From NCBI GenBank assembly GCA_015680685.1, contig MNCI01011044.1, positions 95,354 through 159,353 on the forward strand: a stretch of 64,000 nt of DNA, read 5' to 3'. Position numbers and translations under genes: made by a program. Shown here piece by piece: positions 23,641-35,168 of this stretch. Numbering within the stretch: position 1 is the stretch's first letter; every line of letters begins with the position of its first letter. Below the pieces are notes generated by a model. The model was given only the letters and a program-made list of their open reading frames with translations. It ran no database searches and was not told where the DNA came from. The stretch is from Gnetum montanum. Its lineage: Eukaryota > Streptophyta > Gnetopsida > Gnetales > Gnetaceae.

Positions 23641-24590
23641 AAATGTGTACGATGTAGTTTCTGGTTGCGTCATATAGAATGCTAAGTCACTTTGGACTTG
23701 TAGACGTTCGGTTGAGTACTTATGGGACAAGGTGCATTCATTGAAAGAAGCATTGCCAAAGGAGAAAAAGAAGAGTAGGGATGTCCAATCTCATTATGAT
23801 CTTGCTATTACTATACTATCTAGTGATAGCACTTGGCACACATCTGAAATTACTTATGCACGTTACTGGATGATTTTAAATAGCAAAGTGCAGGCGACAC
23901 GGGACTTAGCAGAACAAAAAGCATAGATAGATTTCCTAAATAGGAAATGTCATGATTGGAAGTCCTTTGTTGCAAAAGTACAAAATGGAGGCAAGACCAA
24001 AACGACCACAAGCATCAGTATAAGAAGTGGCTAAAGGAAGAATCAGTTGAATGTCACTCGACGGAGATGTTCATAAATGGATTAGGGTTGTGGCCTTCTT
24101 ATGACAGGTTCATCGAGTACACTGAGGTGGAGCAATCTCCAGAGAGAACCATTAGTACCACCTCTGTAAAGGTTTCAACAACCATGTTCTCCATCAAGTG
24201 TCCTACCTAGACTTTGGTGGAAAAAGGTAAAACCTTGGTTGGTCTTGATCTTGGCCTAGAGAAGCATTGGGCAAATGTGCCAGAGGGGAATATTCTATGG
24301 CATCTGGAGGCTAAGTTAGGGCCTTCCTCACTCATGAGTGTTTTATTGTGGCATTCATTTTTGTATGGTTTTTTTTCTTTTATTGTTAGTGTTATTGTAT
24401 TTCTAATTTTTTGTGTTCATGATTTGCTTTACTACTCTTACCTATTTTGTTGTGTTTTCTATTTTCTATTATAGGGACACGTTAATTATGGAGTTGGCCC
24501 TAGTGGAGCAAGAGCGGATGATGAAGAGGATCTTAGGGAGCAACCCCCTTTATGAGCTTATCATTAGTCATATTTTAGCTACTAAATGTT
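23641..24590 (+). pseudogene. E element antisense gene, 3' exons
   Basis: Picks up inside the long penultimate exon: SLWTCRRSVEYLWDK region at 23690, EITYARYWMILNSKVQATRD near 23850-23910, then HxYKKWLKEESVE, EMFINGLGL, and GKTLVGLDLGLEKHWANVPE to about 24330. Each piece has a clear counterpart in D (61149-61933: SLWTCRRSVEQLW, EITYTRYWNLLNH, EMFVEGLGL, IDLGLGGTDWASIPE). An intron follows, with a TTTCTATTATAG acceptor at about 24475, and a short acidic last exon (GHVNYGVGPSGARADDEEDL). At least two frame breaks and some stops. The 5' exons lie on the far side of B1, outside the window or deleted. Confidence 0.72.
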
Positions 24591-24919
24591 TTTGATATTT
24601 TTTGGATTTTTCATGGAAATGTGTAGTTGAAAAATGTAATAACATGGGACTAGTTATGGCATAACATGTCGGAATTTTACTACCATATTGACTCAATGTT
24701 ATTTTTTTTAATTTTTTCATTTTCTATTTTTATTTTCCTTTTCAAGTATTGTAGTGAACATGTGCATGTGACTAATTGTAAAATGGAGGAATGAAATGTG
24801 AATCAATACTTATAAACTAAGAAAGTAACATTGAAGTTATAAATTAAGGCTGTAACTTGTATCATTTGAATGAGAATTTGACATAATATAGTGAATGTTT
24901 GTAAACATGTAAATACTAA

Positions 24920-25290
24920 TTCCTAGTTTAAAGGCATTTCTGGCTGTTCACACCAGTTTAAAGTCATGGTGGACTATTTCTTCTATTACTAAGAAAAGAA
25001 AGATTGCTAGTTTTATGCCATAGTGGGCCAAAAGAAATAATAGTTTTAGAAAGATTTTAAAAGGAACTGGTCATTTTTGACCATAGCAAGTTTAATGTCA
25101 TTGTGGATGTTCATTGGCAGTTTAATGTCATACTGGATGATTGGTAGTTTAACGTCATTTTGGACATGTTGTATTTTAACATCATTTCAAACATGTGGTA
25201 GTTTAACATCATTTCGGATATGTGGTAGTTTACTCTAGTTATTAAGTTGCCTCTTGATCCTTTGTAGTTTAATGTGATGGGTTGGGCATT
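24920..25290 (+). repeat. E array of TAGTTTAA-hairpin motif
   Basis: About ten degenerate units of 26-29 bases, each starting (T)AGTTTAA then GTCATTNNGGAC, e.g. at 24957, 25090, 25119, 25145, 25172, 25200 and 25266. The array sits between the antisense stop and the protease stop, i.e. it would be in the 3' UTR of the antisense transcript. The last unit overlaps the 3' end of the sense protease frame. Confidence 0.75.
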
Positions 25291-26240
25291 TGGGTATGAT
25301 TTTATACTCACCTTCACCTTCATCAATGACATCAAAGGGTAATTTCGACCAAGAGACATTAGTAGGAATGGATCCTACATTCATGTTGTTTAGTGCCCCC
25401 TCAATTTTAGCAAGATTGTGAGTAAACATTAGATTCCCCTCTTGATGTATGCTCGTAGTTTCTTACCTAGCCTCAATGAACTTAATCTCTGATTCTTGAT
25501 CTACTCCAGGGTGTGAGGAAGTGTGCAATACTATTATGTCCCCATGTATTATGATTTCACTTCCTTCATAAGGTAGATGGATCTCCTGATGAATCGCTGA
25601 AGACACAGCCTTAAGTTGAGCTAGCCAGGGATGCCATAGAATCAGATTAAAACCTAGCATTTCATCGACTACCATGAATTTGTCTTATGTGGGGAATTGT
25701 TTTATGGCTATGAAATCTAAGGTAATCATACCTTTTACCCCAAGCTAGGAACCACTAAAGGATTTTAGGAAAGGAGTTGTAGTGGGTTGTATTTGTTTAG
25801 TAAGTCCTAGTTTTTCGATAATAGGAAAAGGAATTACATTTGTTGTTGTGCTATCATCTACATACATCCTATGTATCTTAAAATGATTAACCTGTATCGT
25901 TATGAACATAGGGGCTGTAGTGAATTCTCCCATTTTCTCATCTAGCTTAATGTCCTTAGTGTGGAATTCTAGGGATGTAATCTTTGATTCCTATGGTTGC
26001 AAGGATAATACTTCATAAATGGATGGTTCATCTGTAGGAAGGTCCTCACTAATAGATATCGAAGTTAGCATCTACACTAGAGCTTCACAGTGTACTGGTG
26101 AAATCATTATTAGGTCATATAGACTTAAAGAAGTGTTCTTTTATTTTAAAGCTTATGTAACCTCGGTCAACACATTTGCTAGGTCTTTACCTTTTTGAGC
26201 ACTCTTGTCTATGTCGATTTGTTCCATTTGACCCAACATT
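25235..26240 (-). pseudogene. E element protease
   Basis: Minus strand. Retropepsin-like: MFITIQVNHFKIHRMYVDDS, where Gly of the usual DDG is Ser; then VIPFPIIEKLGLTKQIQPTT (25933-25745), MLGFNLILWHPWLAQLKAVS (ILGRPWL expected; 25675-25500) and HQEIHLPYEGSEIIIHGDI. It ends with FDVIDEGEGEYKI and IKRQLNN* at 25429-25235. It is orthologous to D 59231-60424 and B3 45540-46130. A TAA-type break near 25740 and the Gly to Ser and Gly-Arg to Trp-His changes make it inactive. Confidence 0.82.
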
Positions 26241-28901
26241 CATATTTTCCATGGATGAAATTTTGTGTTGGTAAACACGGGTGCTGGGTTCAGGACACAA
26301 CCCATGACATTCTCCTTGTTTTGATGACTTGTACTAGGCTCATTAATGGATGGACTGATGGGAGCAATGATTAGTGATGTAGGCTTTGGTGGTCCTAATT
26401 TGTATTGATGATTTTCTCTTTGCAAACACTCTCTTGTTAACTTATTAGCAAGACGTTCTCATAGGGGTTGAAGGGAAGTAGAGGTGGATTGTGTTTCAGG
26501 GTGTTTTGGCACCCAGCTCACAAAGGGGATAGGTCAATTTTTAGATGGTGTGGTTGTTGTTGCAACAAAAGGAGGCATGCGAATGACAAATGGCTTTTTT
26601 GGTGTAGGGGATGTGTGTATGATGAAAGGAGTCTAAGGAGATGTTGGTGTAGGTGTGTTTTCTGAAGGCCTATAGATCAGAAAAGGTTTTCGCGGGATGT
26701 GTTGTCTACTTTCTACATCGATAGTATTAATTACACATGGTACATCATTGGTGTTGAGAGGATCCTTGTAGACTCCCATGGGTTGTTTCTGGGGTCTTAC
26801 TAGGTTTGCCTCATTGAATAATACTTGACCCCTATCAATCATATGTTGTATATCCTATTTCAAGGTGAAGCAGTAATCAATTCCATGACCAAGTCATTGG
26901 TGATACTTGTAAAACCTATCCAATCTAAAGCCTCTTGAAATGGGAGTTTCATTAGGTGTTGCTAAGGTTAGGTTCTTGGCCAAATCACAAAATCAATCAT
27001 GTTTTTGAGAGGTCACGAGAGACATTTGCTTATGTTTGATTAAACTAGCCTTTAGAAGTTGGTTAAGAAATTATGAAGGTTTCATGGGTAAGGACGTATA
27101 TTGTGCAGGGTCTTTTCTTTCAAAGGTGTGAGCATGGCTCATGTTGATGTTTCTATTTTAGGGGGCTTCAAGTGTAGGCACAGGTGTATTTATTTCATAG
27201 CTATTTGTGATAGCGGGTTGTTTTCCATTTTGTCTTGGATGGTTAGATTGGGATATCTCAGCCATTGCTACTATCATTGTCTTGGATTTATCTTTCCTTA
27301 TATCTTGACTTCTAAAGGTCCAGTAGGCTAGGTCATTGCTTGTTTATGCAGCCTCTTCTATGTCTTTAATTTGCACAAATGCTTGGCTCAAGGTACAGGG
27401 TTTTAAATAGTAAATTTTTGACTTAATAAAGTCATTTGTGGGTACTTTAAGGATGGTAAGTAGGTATGTTTCAAGAATAGGTTTTTGAAGTTCATTTAAG
27501 GCTGCACTCCACCTTTGGATAAATTTTTGTGCTAGGCACTTTTTTAATTTTAATTAAGCTATCAAGTGTGGCTTCAGGTTTTAGATTGTATTTGAAAGAG
27601 GTGAAAAATTGGTGTAGCAAGTCCTTTAGAGAAGATATGCAGGGTAAGGCTTGGTACTAGTCTAGGGATTTTATGGTTAAGGACATGGAAAACACATGTA
27701 GAATCACATGAGGCCATGCCTAAAGAAGTAGATATTCTATTCAGAATATTACTAGGGGAGTGTTTGGATCTCCTTCGCTATTGTATTTGATTAGCTGGGG
27801 TAATGAAACCCCCTTTGAAAAGCTTAGCGGTGGGACTAAGGGATCAATTGGATCATCTTGATAGAATTCTAGCACCTGGACTTCCTTAGTGTTCATAGTT
27901 TTAAGGAATTTTAATTCTTCTACTAATGAATGCATCATTTTTTTTGTGTTGGCCCATTCTTGGATGGTAGGTAGACCAGTAGTTTTAGCTAGAAATGGTT
28001 GGTAATGACTCAATTGTGGCATCATTTGTAGAGAGAGATATTGTTGAACTATCATTTGTTGCTATGGGACAACATTCATGGCTAAGATCATGGAATGTGG
28101 TACACTGTAGTGAGTAGACTGGTTTTGCTAAACAGTTGGTGGAACCCACTACCTAGTCATAGGTTGTGAAGTAATCGTTGGTGCTTGTTGGATTTGCACT
28201 TGAGGTATGTAATGGATGGATGTGGAAGCAGGTGTAACCGATCGCATCCCAATCACTTAAAGTTGAAAATTTGTTCCTACATTAGTTTAAGGAGGTTGTT
28301 GGGATTGTGTTTCCAATGATACGATGGAAGTGGACATGTTAGATTGAGCATTGAACTTGGAGAATATGCAAATGTGAGTGGGTACTTCTCGTAGAGAAGC
28401 TGGCGATGGAAATATAGTCTCTTCCAAGAAAGGTTAAAACAATGGGTTCATATGGGCATGGGGACTAATGATATGGTATGAATCCCCAAGTTCAGATTGG
28501 ACTACAAAATCATCTTCCTCGTCTCCACCTTGACGCTTTATTAGAGGTAACTGTAGGGATTGAGTTCTAACCATGAGAAGTTGGGATATGAGTTTATGAT
28601 GGTGTTCAGAGAGTGGGATTATGTTAAATGCTAAAGGAATGAATTCATGACCTCCTTTGTGGATAACTTCATAGTCTCATTTTGCTTTTCTTTCTACATG
28701 ATCGATGGGTAAGCTAGCTTGGATCTTAACACATATGAACTTATACTATATGGTCATGAGATTTGCATAAGTAGGGTCCTTGCCCTATAAATTGAGTGAT
28801 TGGAATATAGGACCTTGGGGATTTATCTTTTCAATGATAGTTATGGATTCAGTATTAGTAATAGGGTTCAAGGTTTCAATCCAAAAGTCAGAGGTTGACA
28901 T
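26241..28901 (-). pseudogene. E element gag and gag-protease linker
   Basis: Start at ATG 28901 (MSTSDFWIETLNPITNTESI). An N-terminal segment with PIFQSLNL and KFICVKIQASLPIDH is homologous to D (RRSLRLQG, YNFICIKIQADLAVDQ). A Pro/Gln-rich region follows, then a coiled-coil-like stretch IQEWANTKKMMHSLVEELKF near 27950 and VSLPQLIKYNSEGDPN near 27780. The capsid part to about 27060 is broken by stops, including TAG for the ALDWY Trp at 27657-27659. The Cys/His motif region near 26890 reads YHQxLGHGIDYCFTLK, then MGVYKDPLNTNDVP. The linker carries FxIR-type repeats (PFVIRMPP, PFLIYRP) at 26450-26700. Confidence 0.8.
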
Positions 28902-29173
28902 TGTCACTAGGTTAATTTGGGAAGCTTCTATAACGAGCATGTGCAAACTGAGCTAGATGGATTGAGTGCAAGAAAATGCAACATGACAACAACTACAGCG
29001 TGACAGTGTGACAACTGCAACATGATAACTACAGCATGAAAACATGACAACTATAGTGTGACAGCAACTATAGCATGACAACATGACAACTGTAGCATGA
29101 CAACTACAACAGGGATATTCACAGGGACTGGTTGAATAAGTTTTGATGTTTTAACAAATAATAAGCAAGTCAT
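28902..29173 (-). repeat. E leader with CATGACAACTACAG repeats
   Basis: From 28975 to 29110 the plus strand repeats variants of GCATGACAACTACAGCGTGACAA about ten times. It occupies the PBS-to-gag slot where D has TTTACGCTG repeats, F has CTACAGCGTG repeats and B has 110-base units. Confidence 0.7.
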
Positions 29174-29190
29174 CCCTCCTTCTAGTGCTA
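29174..29190 (-). other. Primer-binding site of E
   Basis: Minus-strand TAGCACTAGAAGGAGGG, six bases inside the LTR end at 29197; TGG has become TAG. Confidence 0.6.
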
Positions 29191-29196
29191 ATTTAC

Positions 29197-29660
29197 TGTA
29201 CTAACCTAAATTGTTGTTGTAAGTTTGGAAGGGAAACAAACACAGAAAATTTTTTAGGAAAACATAGCTAACCCTACCTTCGCCCAAGGGTAGGATAGAA
29301 AAGTAAATGAAGGAAGAGTTCCTTGGATTGTCTACACATGAATCAACCAAGGAATTCCCCAAGCATAAACCATTTCTTACACTGGGGTTATCATAATTGG
29401 TATTTTAAAATGTGAAATAGCATGTACGAAAGGTAAACCTAAACTAGTATCATAATCAACACATAAATAAAATGTAAACTGATTGTAAAATAGAGTAAAC
29501 AGTATAATGGCTAGCAAAGTGAACTATATTTGTATTGCATAGAAAAGATGTACACTAGTCAAAGCATAGCTGCAGGTGTGGATGGAAGGTCAAGCATCAA
29601 GCCCTAGGATGATGTGATGTGATGCGATATGTTTCAAAAGTGCTTGGATGCTAGGAGTCA
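29197..29660 (-). mobile_element. LTR-E, 5' LTR of E
   Basis: Left end TGTACTAACC adjoins the PBS; right end ...GGAGTCA at 29660 fits TG...CA termini on the minus strand, after which F gag sequence resumes. About 464 bases, much shorter than LTR-F, although the first bases of the two resemble each other. The right edge is inferred from the switch to F gag. Confidence 0.6.
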
Positions 29661-30615
29661 AAGTGTGCCGAGCACCCAAGGATTGTTGGTCCAATTTTCC
29701 TAAGCAATTTAATTCCAAAATTTCCAACCCCATTTTGTTCAATGTTTGTTGTTTTGACTTGTTCAATGTTTTTTGTTTTGAGGTGCATTACCTCTTCAGC
29801 TAATTCTTGCATCCATTTTTTTGCTTCTGCCAACTCTTGAGTGGTAGGAAAATGAGTTGGTTGGGGAGATTGTGTCATCAATTGTTGCTATGGAGCCATG
29901 TTTAGAGTTGGGATTGCAGGGTGTAGCTCATTGAAGTAACTGGGTTGTTGAACAAGGGGTGTGATTCCTTGTCTAGCCACTAACTATGGGGTGACACCCT
30001 GAATGTGTGGGGCTGATATGACAAAAGTGGGTGGACGTGGACATGGGTGGTCCATGTCAGGACACCGATGCTTGTGTGCTCATTGACACCTGGTGAGGGG
30101 CCATCTGTCCCACGCGAGGGTGGAACGATGGGTTCACGTAGGCATGGGGATTGAGGATGTGGTATGAATCGTTAGGTTTAGATTGTGCCTCGAAGTCATC
30201 TACATAATGTTGGTTTTGGGGCTCCTCAATGGGTTACCATGAGTTTTGGCTCCTTGCCAAAAGGAGGTGAGAGATGAGTTTGTGGTGAGGCTTAGAAAGG
30301 GGGATGATGTCATATACAGAGGGGATGAATTCATGACCCCTCATGTAAATCAGTTCATATTACATTTTTGCCTCTAACTTAGTGGGATCCACTACCAAGC
30401 TGGCCTGGATCTTAACACATGAAATTATAGTTTTCCTGAGTTATGATAGTAAAGGATAGATCCTTCCCTTGTAACCTAAGGGATTGACAAGGTGGTCCCT
30501 GGGGGTTAGCCTCAATGTGGACCCCAATGGGTGAACTAGTGATGACTGGGTATGAGATGGAGGGACTAACATGTGACATGAACATGTTAGAAGTGTTCAT
30601 GTTGGTTGGATCCAT
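29661..30615 (-). pseudogene. F element gag, N-terminal part
   Basis: Start at ATG 30615 (MDPTNMNTSNMFMSHVSPSI). QSLRLQGKDLSFTIITQENY matches RRSLRLQGRNPASNIITQDQ of D. A middle part is rich in stops; at 29881-29651 a coiled-coil-like stretch reads PTTQELAEAKKWMQELAEEV, compare STQDWVDAKKIMQELTEEV in D. It is cut at 29660 by insertion of E; the rest of F should lie beyond E and B1, outside the window. D and F are thus the same larger family. Confidence 0.75.
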
Positions 30616-31161
30616 GTTTGGAATGATCTATGTGTCAAGGTAAGTATGAGATAATCTTTAGTGAAAAATGATAAAAATATGGCTAAGTATGAAATTATGA
30701 ACAATGTACTTAGTGTATAACTGTGTATGCTCAGCATGTGAGGGTTATACATAGCATACAAACCACTCTCACAGCATACAGAAACTAGTAATAGCATGTG
30801 AACTGGGTTCACAGCGTACAGACTACAATAGTCAACGTACATACAGAGTGGTTAGGATGCAAAAAAAGGTGGCAAGGTGTAGAAAGGTTCTACAGCGTGC
30901 AGGGGAACAAGGTATCATGTAGACAGGGATTACAGTGTGTAGGAAAATATGGCAGCGTGTAGACAAGGTCTACAACGTGTAGGTCTGGCTGAAGAGGATG
31001 TAGATTTGGATGAGAAAAACTCAGATCTAGAGTTGATGAAGGAAAATATGATGGAATTGAGAGTAGATCTAGGACCGTGAGGAGTAGATCTACAAGGTGG
31101 TGCAGAAAATATGAAGAGAGTGGGACTAGATTGAAGTAGATCTAAGAAATGATGAAGAAGA
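30616..31161 (-). repeat. F leader with CTACAGCGTGTAG-type repeats
   Basis: Plus-strand variants of AGCATGTGAACTG, CACAGCATACAGA and CTACAGCGTGTAG recur about every 20-25 bases from 30725 to 30985. The rest (30990-31160) has unrelated AGTAGATCTA repeats. Same slot as the D leader array. Confidence 0.65.
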
Positions 31162-31179
31162 GCCCTTCTTCTAGCACCA
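31162..31179 (-). other. Primer-binding site of F
   Basis: Minus-strand TGGTGCTAGAAGAAGGGC, five bases inside LTR-F. Confidence 0.7.
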
Positions 31180-31184
31180 GAAAC

Positions 31185-33120
31185 TGTACCATCTGAAATC
31201 ATTGGTGTCAGGCTGGAATGTTATGGGCACCAAAAGATTCATACACAAGCACATCTGATCCTACCTCGACTTGAGGTCAAGCTAGAAATGGATGAAGGTA
31301 GAGTGCCTTGGACGGTCCACAGGTAGATCAAACAAGGACTTCCCCAACGTTTTCCGCTACAACATGTTGGGTTATACGTAAACTACAACTAAATGTAAAC
31401 TAGTATGAAATGTATAGAAAATGTAAATGTGCATAAACATAGAAAACAATGTAATCTATAATGAAAGTTAGCCAAATGTATTAAATTTATTAAAAAATAA
31501 TGTGTACAAAGCACTGGTCTGTACGTAGTTGTGGATCTACACAAGGCAGACGTATAGCCCCGATTAATGAGGATGGGTGATGAAAATTGCTAGGAATTTC
31601 TACAAGCAGAGTGTGAATGTTGTATGCTCAGCATGTAGAAAATATGCCTAGCATGTGAGATCTATGTTTCTATGCTCTCTGTGTAAAAATGATCAACTTT
31701 TTCCAAAACTCCCTGAACCGAATCCCCTTCTCCATTTAGTCAAAAATTGGGGTTTTTATATGATCTTAGAGCATGTAATTCAGATTTGGAGTGGAATGAT
31801 TGGCTATGGGAGGTGAAATTTACATATTTGGTGATAGGTGGGGTGCTAAAAAGTGTGAAAGAACAAAATTTTACAAGTGTATAGCGTTAACACTGTCTAG
31901 TTCACATGCTAGGTGTTTAGACCCTCAACGTGTGAACTTTCATGCCCACAAAAAATGAATGCATGGAGGATTTCATGGTTCTAGTGTATATAACTAAGCT
32001 TTGGAGTCATTTTTCTAGCTTTATTCTGTCATTATAAGCTCTAGGCTGTCTTGGCATGTCCATAGAGCTTCCAGCATGTGATTTTGGGCATCTGACATGT
32101 TTTTGTACCCTCACACGCTGGGCATATACGCTCCATAAGATGGACAGTAGGTGGTCAAATAGGAAGGATTTTGACCCATATTTTGATGTCTGAAGCCATT
32201 TTTGACTATGGATCAGCATTCCTCATGTCTTGAGGATATTTCCTATTGAATTTGGGCTCATTTTTCCTTGATTCAATAGGGTTTATGGTGGCCTGAAGTT
32301 GATCATGCTGGCCACACGCTAGGCATATACGTTGGGCGTATAGGCCAGCGTGTGAGCATGAAAACTGCAATTTAGGAATCTGATCTGGTATGCTAGGGTG
32401 TGTACATTGATCCTTGAGTATTGGTGGTCCTCCAACTCATCTAGTAACTAATTTTAACTTAGTTTAAATTGAGTTTTTGGCTCATCTCTGAGGTGCATGA
32501 TGGTTGTACGCTTGGTGTATATGCTGGGCATATAGGCCAGCATGTGAGGCTAAAAATGATACTTTTGATGCCAAAAATGAAATTTTTCAAAGCTATTGGT
32601 GAAGTAGACTAGATTCACATGTCTCAAGGGTCAATTATTTGTAAAAATCTTGCTCTGAAGTGCCTGTTTTGGGTTACCTTTGAAGTCATATGCTAGGCGT
32701 GTGAGCTAGCGTGCAGGCAGGAAATGACCTGTTTGGTACCCAAAAATTGATTTTTAGGAGCTTAAGACCTACCTGGGACCTTAGGTAGATCATGGGGAGT
32801 CTATACCTTCGATTCTTGCCTATTTTGATGAGTTTTTGAGGCTCAAAAGTTGTTGCACGCTGGGCCATATGCTGGGCATGTACAAGCCAGCGTACAGGAT
32901 CCATACTTAGTGAAAACCAAGTATTTTGAGTTCAAGGTTTGCCAGGTTCGATGCTAGATGTCACTAGTCTTCTATGGGTCCCAAGGAACCATTTATTATT
33001 TAGTTTGACTTAGTTCAAATCTTTCTGTCAGGTTCTCAAATTTTAGTCATGCTGGGGAGTATCATGACTTAGCTCCTTGGAGAAGTGCTAAGCTCAGAAT
33101 TTTGTGGTGTTTTAGGTTGC
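31185..33120 (-). mobile_element. LTR-F, 5' LTR of F
   Basis: Left end TGTACCATCTGAAATCAT is the reverse complement of the D LTR end (GATTACGGGCGGTACA), showing common origin. A TATA-like box on the minus strand lies near 31753 (plus GGGTTTTTATATGATC), like TATAAAACCCCC in LTR-D. The U3 part (about 31990-32950) consists of four or five degenerate units of about 180 bases, each with an ACGCTGGGCATATACGCTGGGCGTATAGGCCAGCG-like core. The right end, at about 33120, abuts a plus-strand gag fragment (C). Confidence 0.72.
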
Positions 33121-33482
33121 TGCCGTAACAACACCACTTGTCGAGTGGTGGAAAACATAGGAAGCACCACTCATAGGGGTCATCCCAACAATACCACTCA
33201 TGGGTTATCCTGCCACCCCTATCATGCCACACATAGGAGCTACCTCTGTAGCCCCTCAACCTGTCACTGCATCACCAGGACTGGACCAAGGATTCCAGCT
33301 TATCCAGACACTCACTGAGGAAATAAAATGCTTCAAAGCTACTGCATTTGACATGAAGCAAGTCATGAAATTCTAACAAGATGATCCTATTAGCCCTACA
33401 ATTCCTACCTTGACATTACCTCTAGTGATGTCTCTCCTGCATTTTACGAAGTACGATGAGGAGGGAGATCCCAACACATATC
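33121..33482 (+). pseudogene. C element gag, left half
   Basis: Plus-strand gag of B type. A segment collinear with B3 gag (Cys/His/Thr-rich in the shadow frame) leads to GFQLIQTLTEEIKCFKA, KQVMKFxQDDPISPTIPTLT and LLHFTKYDEEGDPNTYL. It stops at 33482 where B3 is inserted and resumes at 51949 with VTFISESLRLQQW. Its 5' portion is lost behind F. Confidence 0.8.
33478..33482. other. Target-site duplication of B3, left copy (right copy 51949-51953)
   Basis: ATATC on the left, ACATC on the right. The single mismatch is a C to T change of the kind seen throughout the window. The duplication explains why the C gag reads GDPNTYL, then VTFI, across the insertion. Confidence 0.75.
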
Positions 33483-35151
33483 TATTGCCATCGAAAACAT
33501 TGGTGGCTGGAAAAATCTGAGGGGTTGGTGGGCATGATAGTCTTTACCCCATACCTATGGGAGGGTTTTCCTAGCTGTGTGCAGATATGGGGCTCCTTGA
33601 ATGGTCTGCTCGATCAGATAGGGACTTAATCAGCGTCTATATAGCCTTTTTTGACATATAGTTTTAGAGATGCAAATGAAAAGCATGTAAAAATGCAAGA
33701 TAATAATTGGAATTAAATAAAGCAGAAAGGTAACGCAACATGCAATAATAAATAGGAAACAAAGTAAAATATAGTTAGAAAAGTGCACTACTCTGAAGCT
33801 ACAAGTTTGCTCAGTCGAAGTGGATACAGTCGATTGCATAGCGTGACGAAGTGCAGAAGTCCTGAAGGTAACCATGACATGTGGAGCAAGGTGATTCATG
33901 TGCTTGGGCATGAGTTTAAGTGATGATAGTGTGGGGGTTCTACCAAGGTGGGAGAACAGGAGGTAAAACAAAATTATCGGCTAAGGGTACTAACTGTTTG
34001 TAGCATTAAACAAGAAGCTTACAATGCTCAATATTGCAATGTGCCAGGCAGAGAACTTGAATGTTGGAGAAGGAACCTAAAATTCCAAACTGCCAGCCCT
34101 AGAGTGAATGATTGGCCAGCCAGGAGAAGAAGCTAGAAAAGTTGAAGAGTCTGAAAGTAGAAGAGCCCAGAGATTTGAATGTTGCTCACTAGGATATTTA
34201 TAGGACTAAGGGCATGCGAGGAGGATGGTTTGGATGCTACATACCCTATAATTCCATTGACTTGCTTGTGCCACGCGTACCAGCATGACCATTGTGATTG
34301 TGAGTTGGTTGTGCCATAACTATGAGCCTACCATGCCATAATTACACCATCAACATCTAGAGATGTATGCCAATGGTCCAATTAGGTGAAGTGCATTGAT
34401 GTCATACAACCACTTGCATGCCTTGCTATGTGTTGTAGCGTAGCACTTTGTCACACATTTTTCTACATGTGTAATGCTTATTTTCTATGCTATGCTATGC
34501 TTACTATGCTATGTAGCATAACATAGCATAGTGATTAGACTTGATTATAAACACTTTCCTGATTCGTAAACTTTGCTCCATATGTGACAGGACTTGCAAG
34601 TTTGCCAATTCTGCCTTTCGATCCTCCTTCTCTCCCTTCCGTAGAATTGCTACACCTTGTTGTGCCATGTAGCTTAGTGTGGCATAACAATAGATAGAGT
34701 TTGTCACTTTCTAAAGGAAATGGACACTATTGAAAGACCCAAAATTGGCCAAAGGGATTGGTTGTGTAGTTGTTGTTGTGTTACGCTACATCTTGTGCTG
34801 TAGCATAGCGTGGCACTTTGTTCTTCAATCGTCTTCTGAGGCTTGCTATGCTACATAGCAAGACATAGTGTAGCAAACTTCGTGACTTAGAAAACTTACC
34901 GAACTATTCTTTGCACACCTAGAATGCCATTGCCAACTTCACATATTGTTTCTAAGCAAGCTGTCGATTGGGTAAACTAATTAGGTAGTCAAGCAGGTTG
35001 ATCTGTAACCTATTTACATCTAACGTAGAGAATTTGCCAAACTAGACATCCTGAGCTTAGGGCATTCTCCTCCCAAAAAATGATCGTAATGCTGCATGGT
35101 CAGCAATGCTTGGTGAAGCCAGAATGACTTCAAATTTTTTGGGGTGTTTTA
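33483..35151 (-). mobile_element. LTR-B2, 3' LTR of B3
   Basis: Aligns with LTR-B3; ends TATTGCCATCG (left) and GGTGTTTTA (right), each TG/CA mutated to TA. TATA box on the minus strand at 34195-34202. Contains the palindrome-rich segment 34478-34535 (CTATGCTATG...TAGCATAACATAGCATAG). Confidence 0.85.
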
Positions 35152-35168
35152 TTGGCCCCTCTTTTTCG
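35152..35168 (-). other. Polypurine tract of B3
   Basis: On the minus strand GAAAAAGAGGGGCCAA directly precedes the 3' LTR start, the position and composition of a plus-strand primer. Confidence 0.8.

Noticed and set aside
28975-29110. CRISPR-like short repeat array
   Set aside because: Repeats are degenerate with no constant-length unique spacers, lie in a retrotransposon leader, and the DNA is plant.
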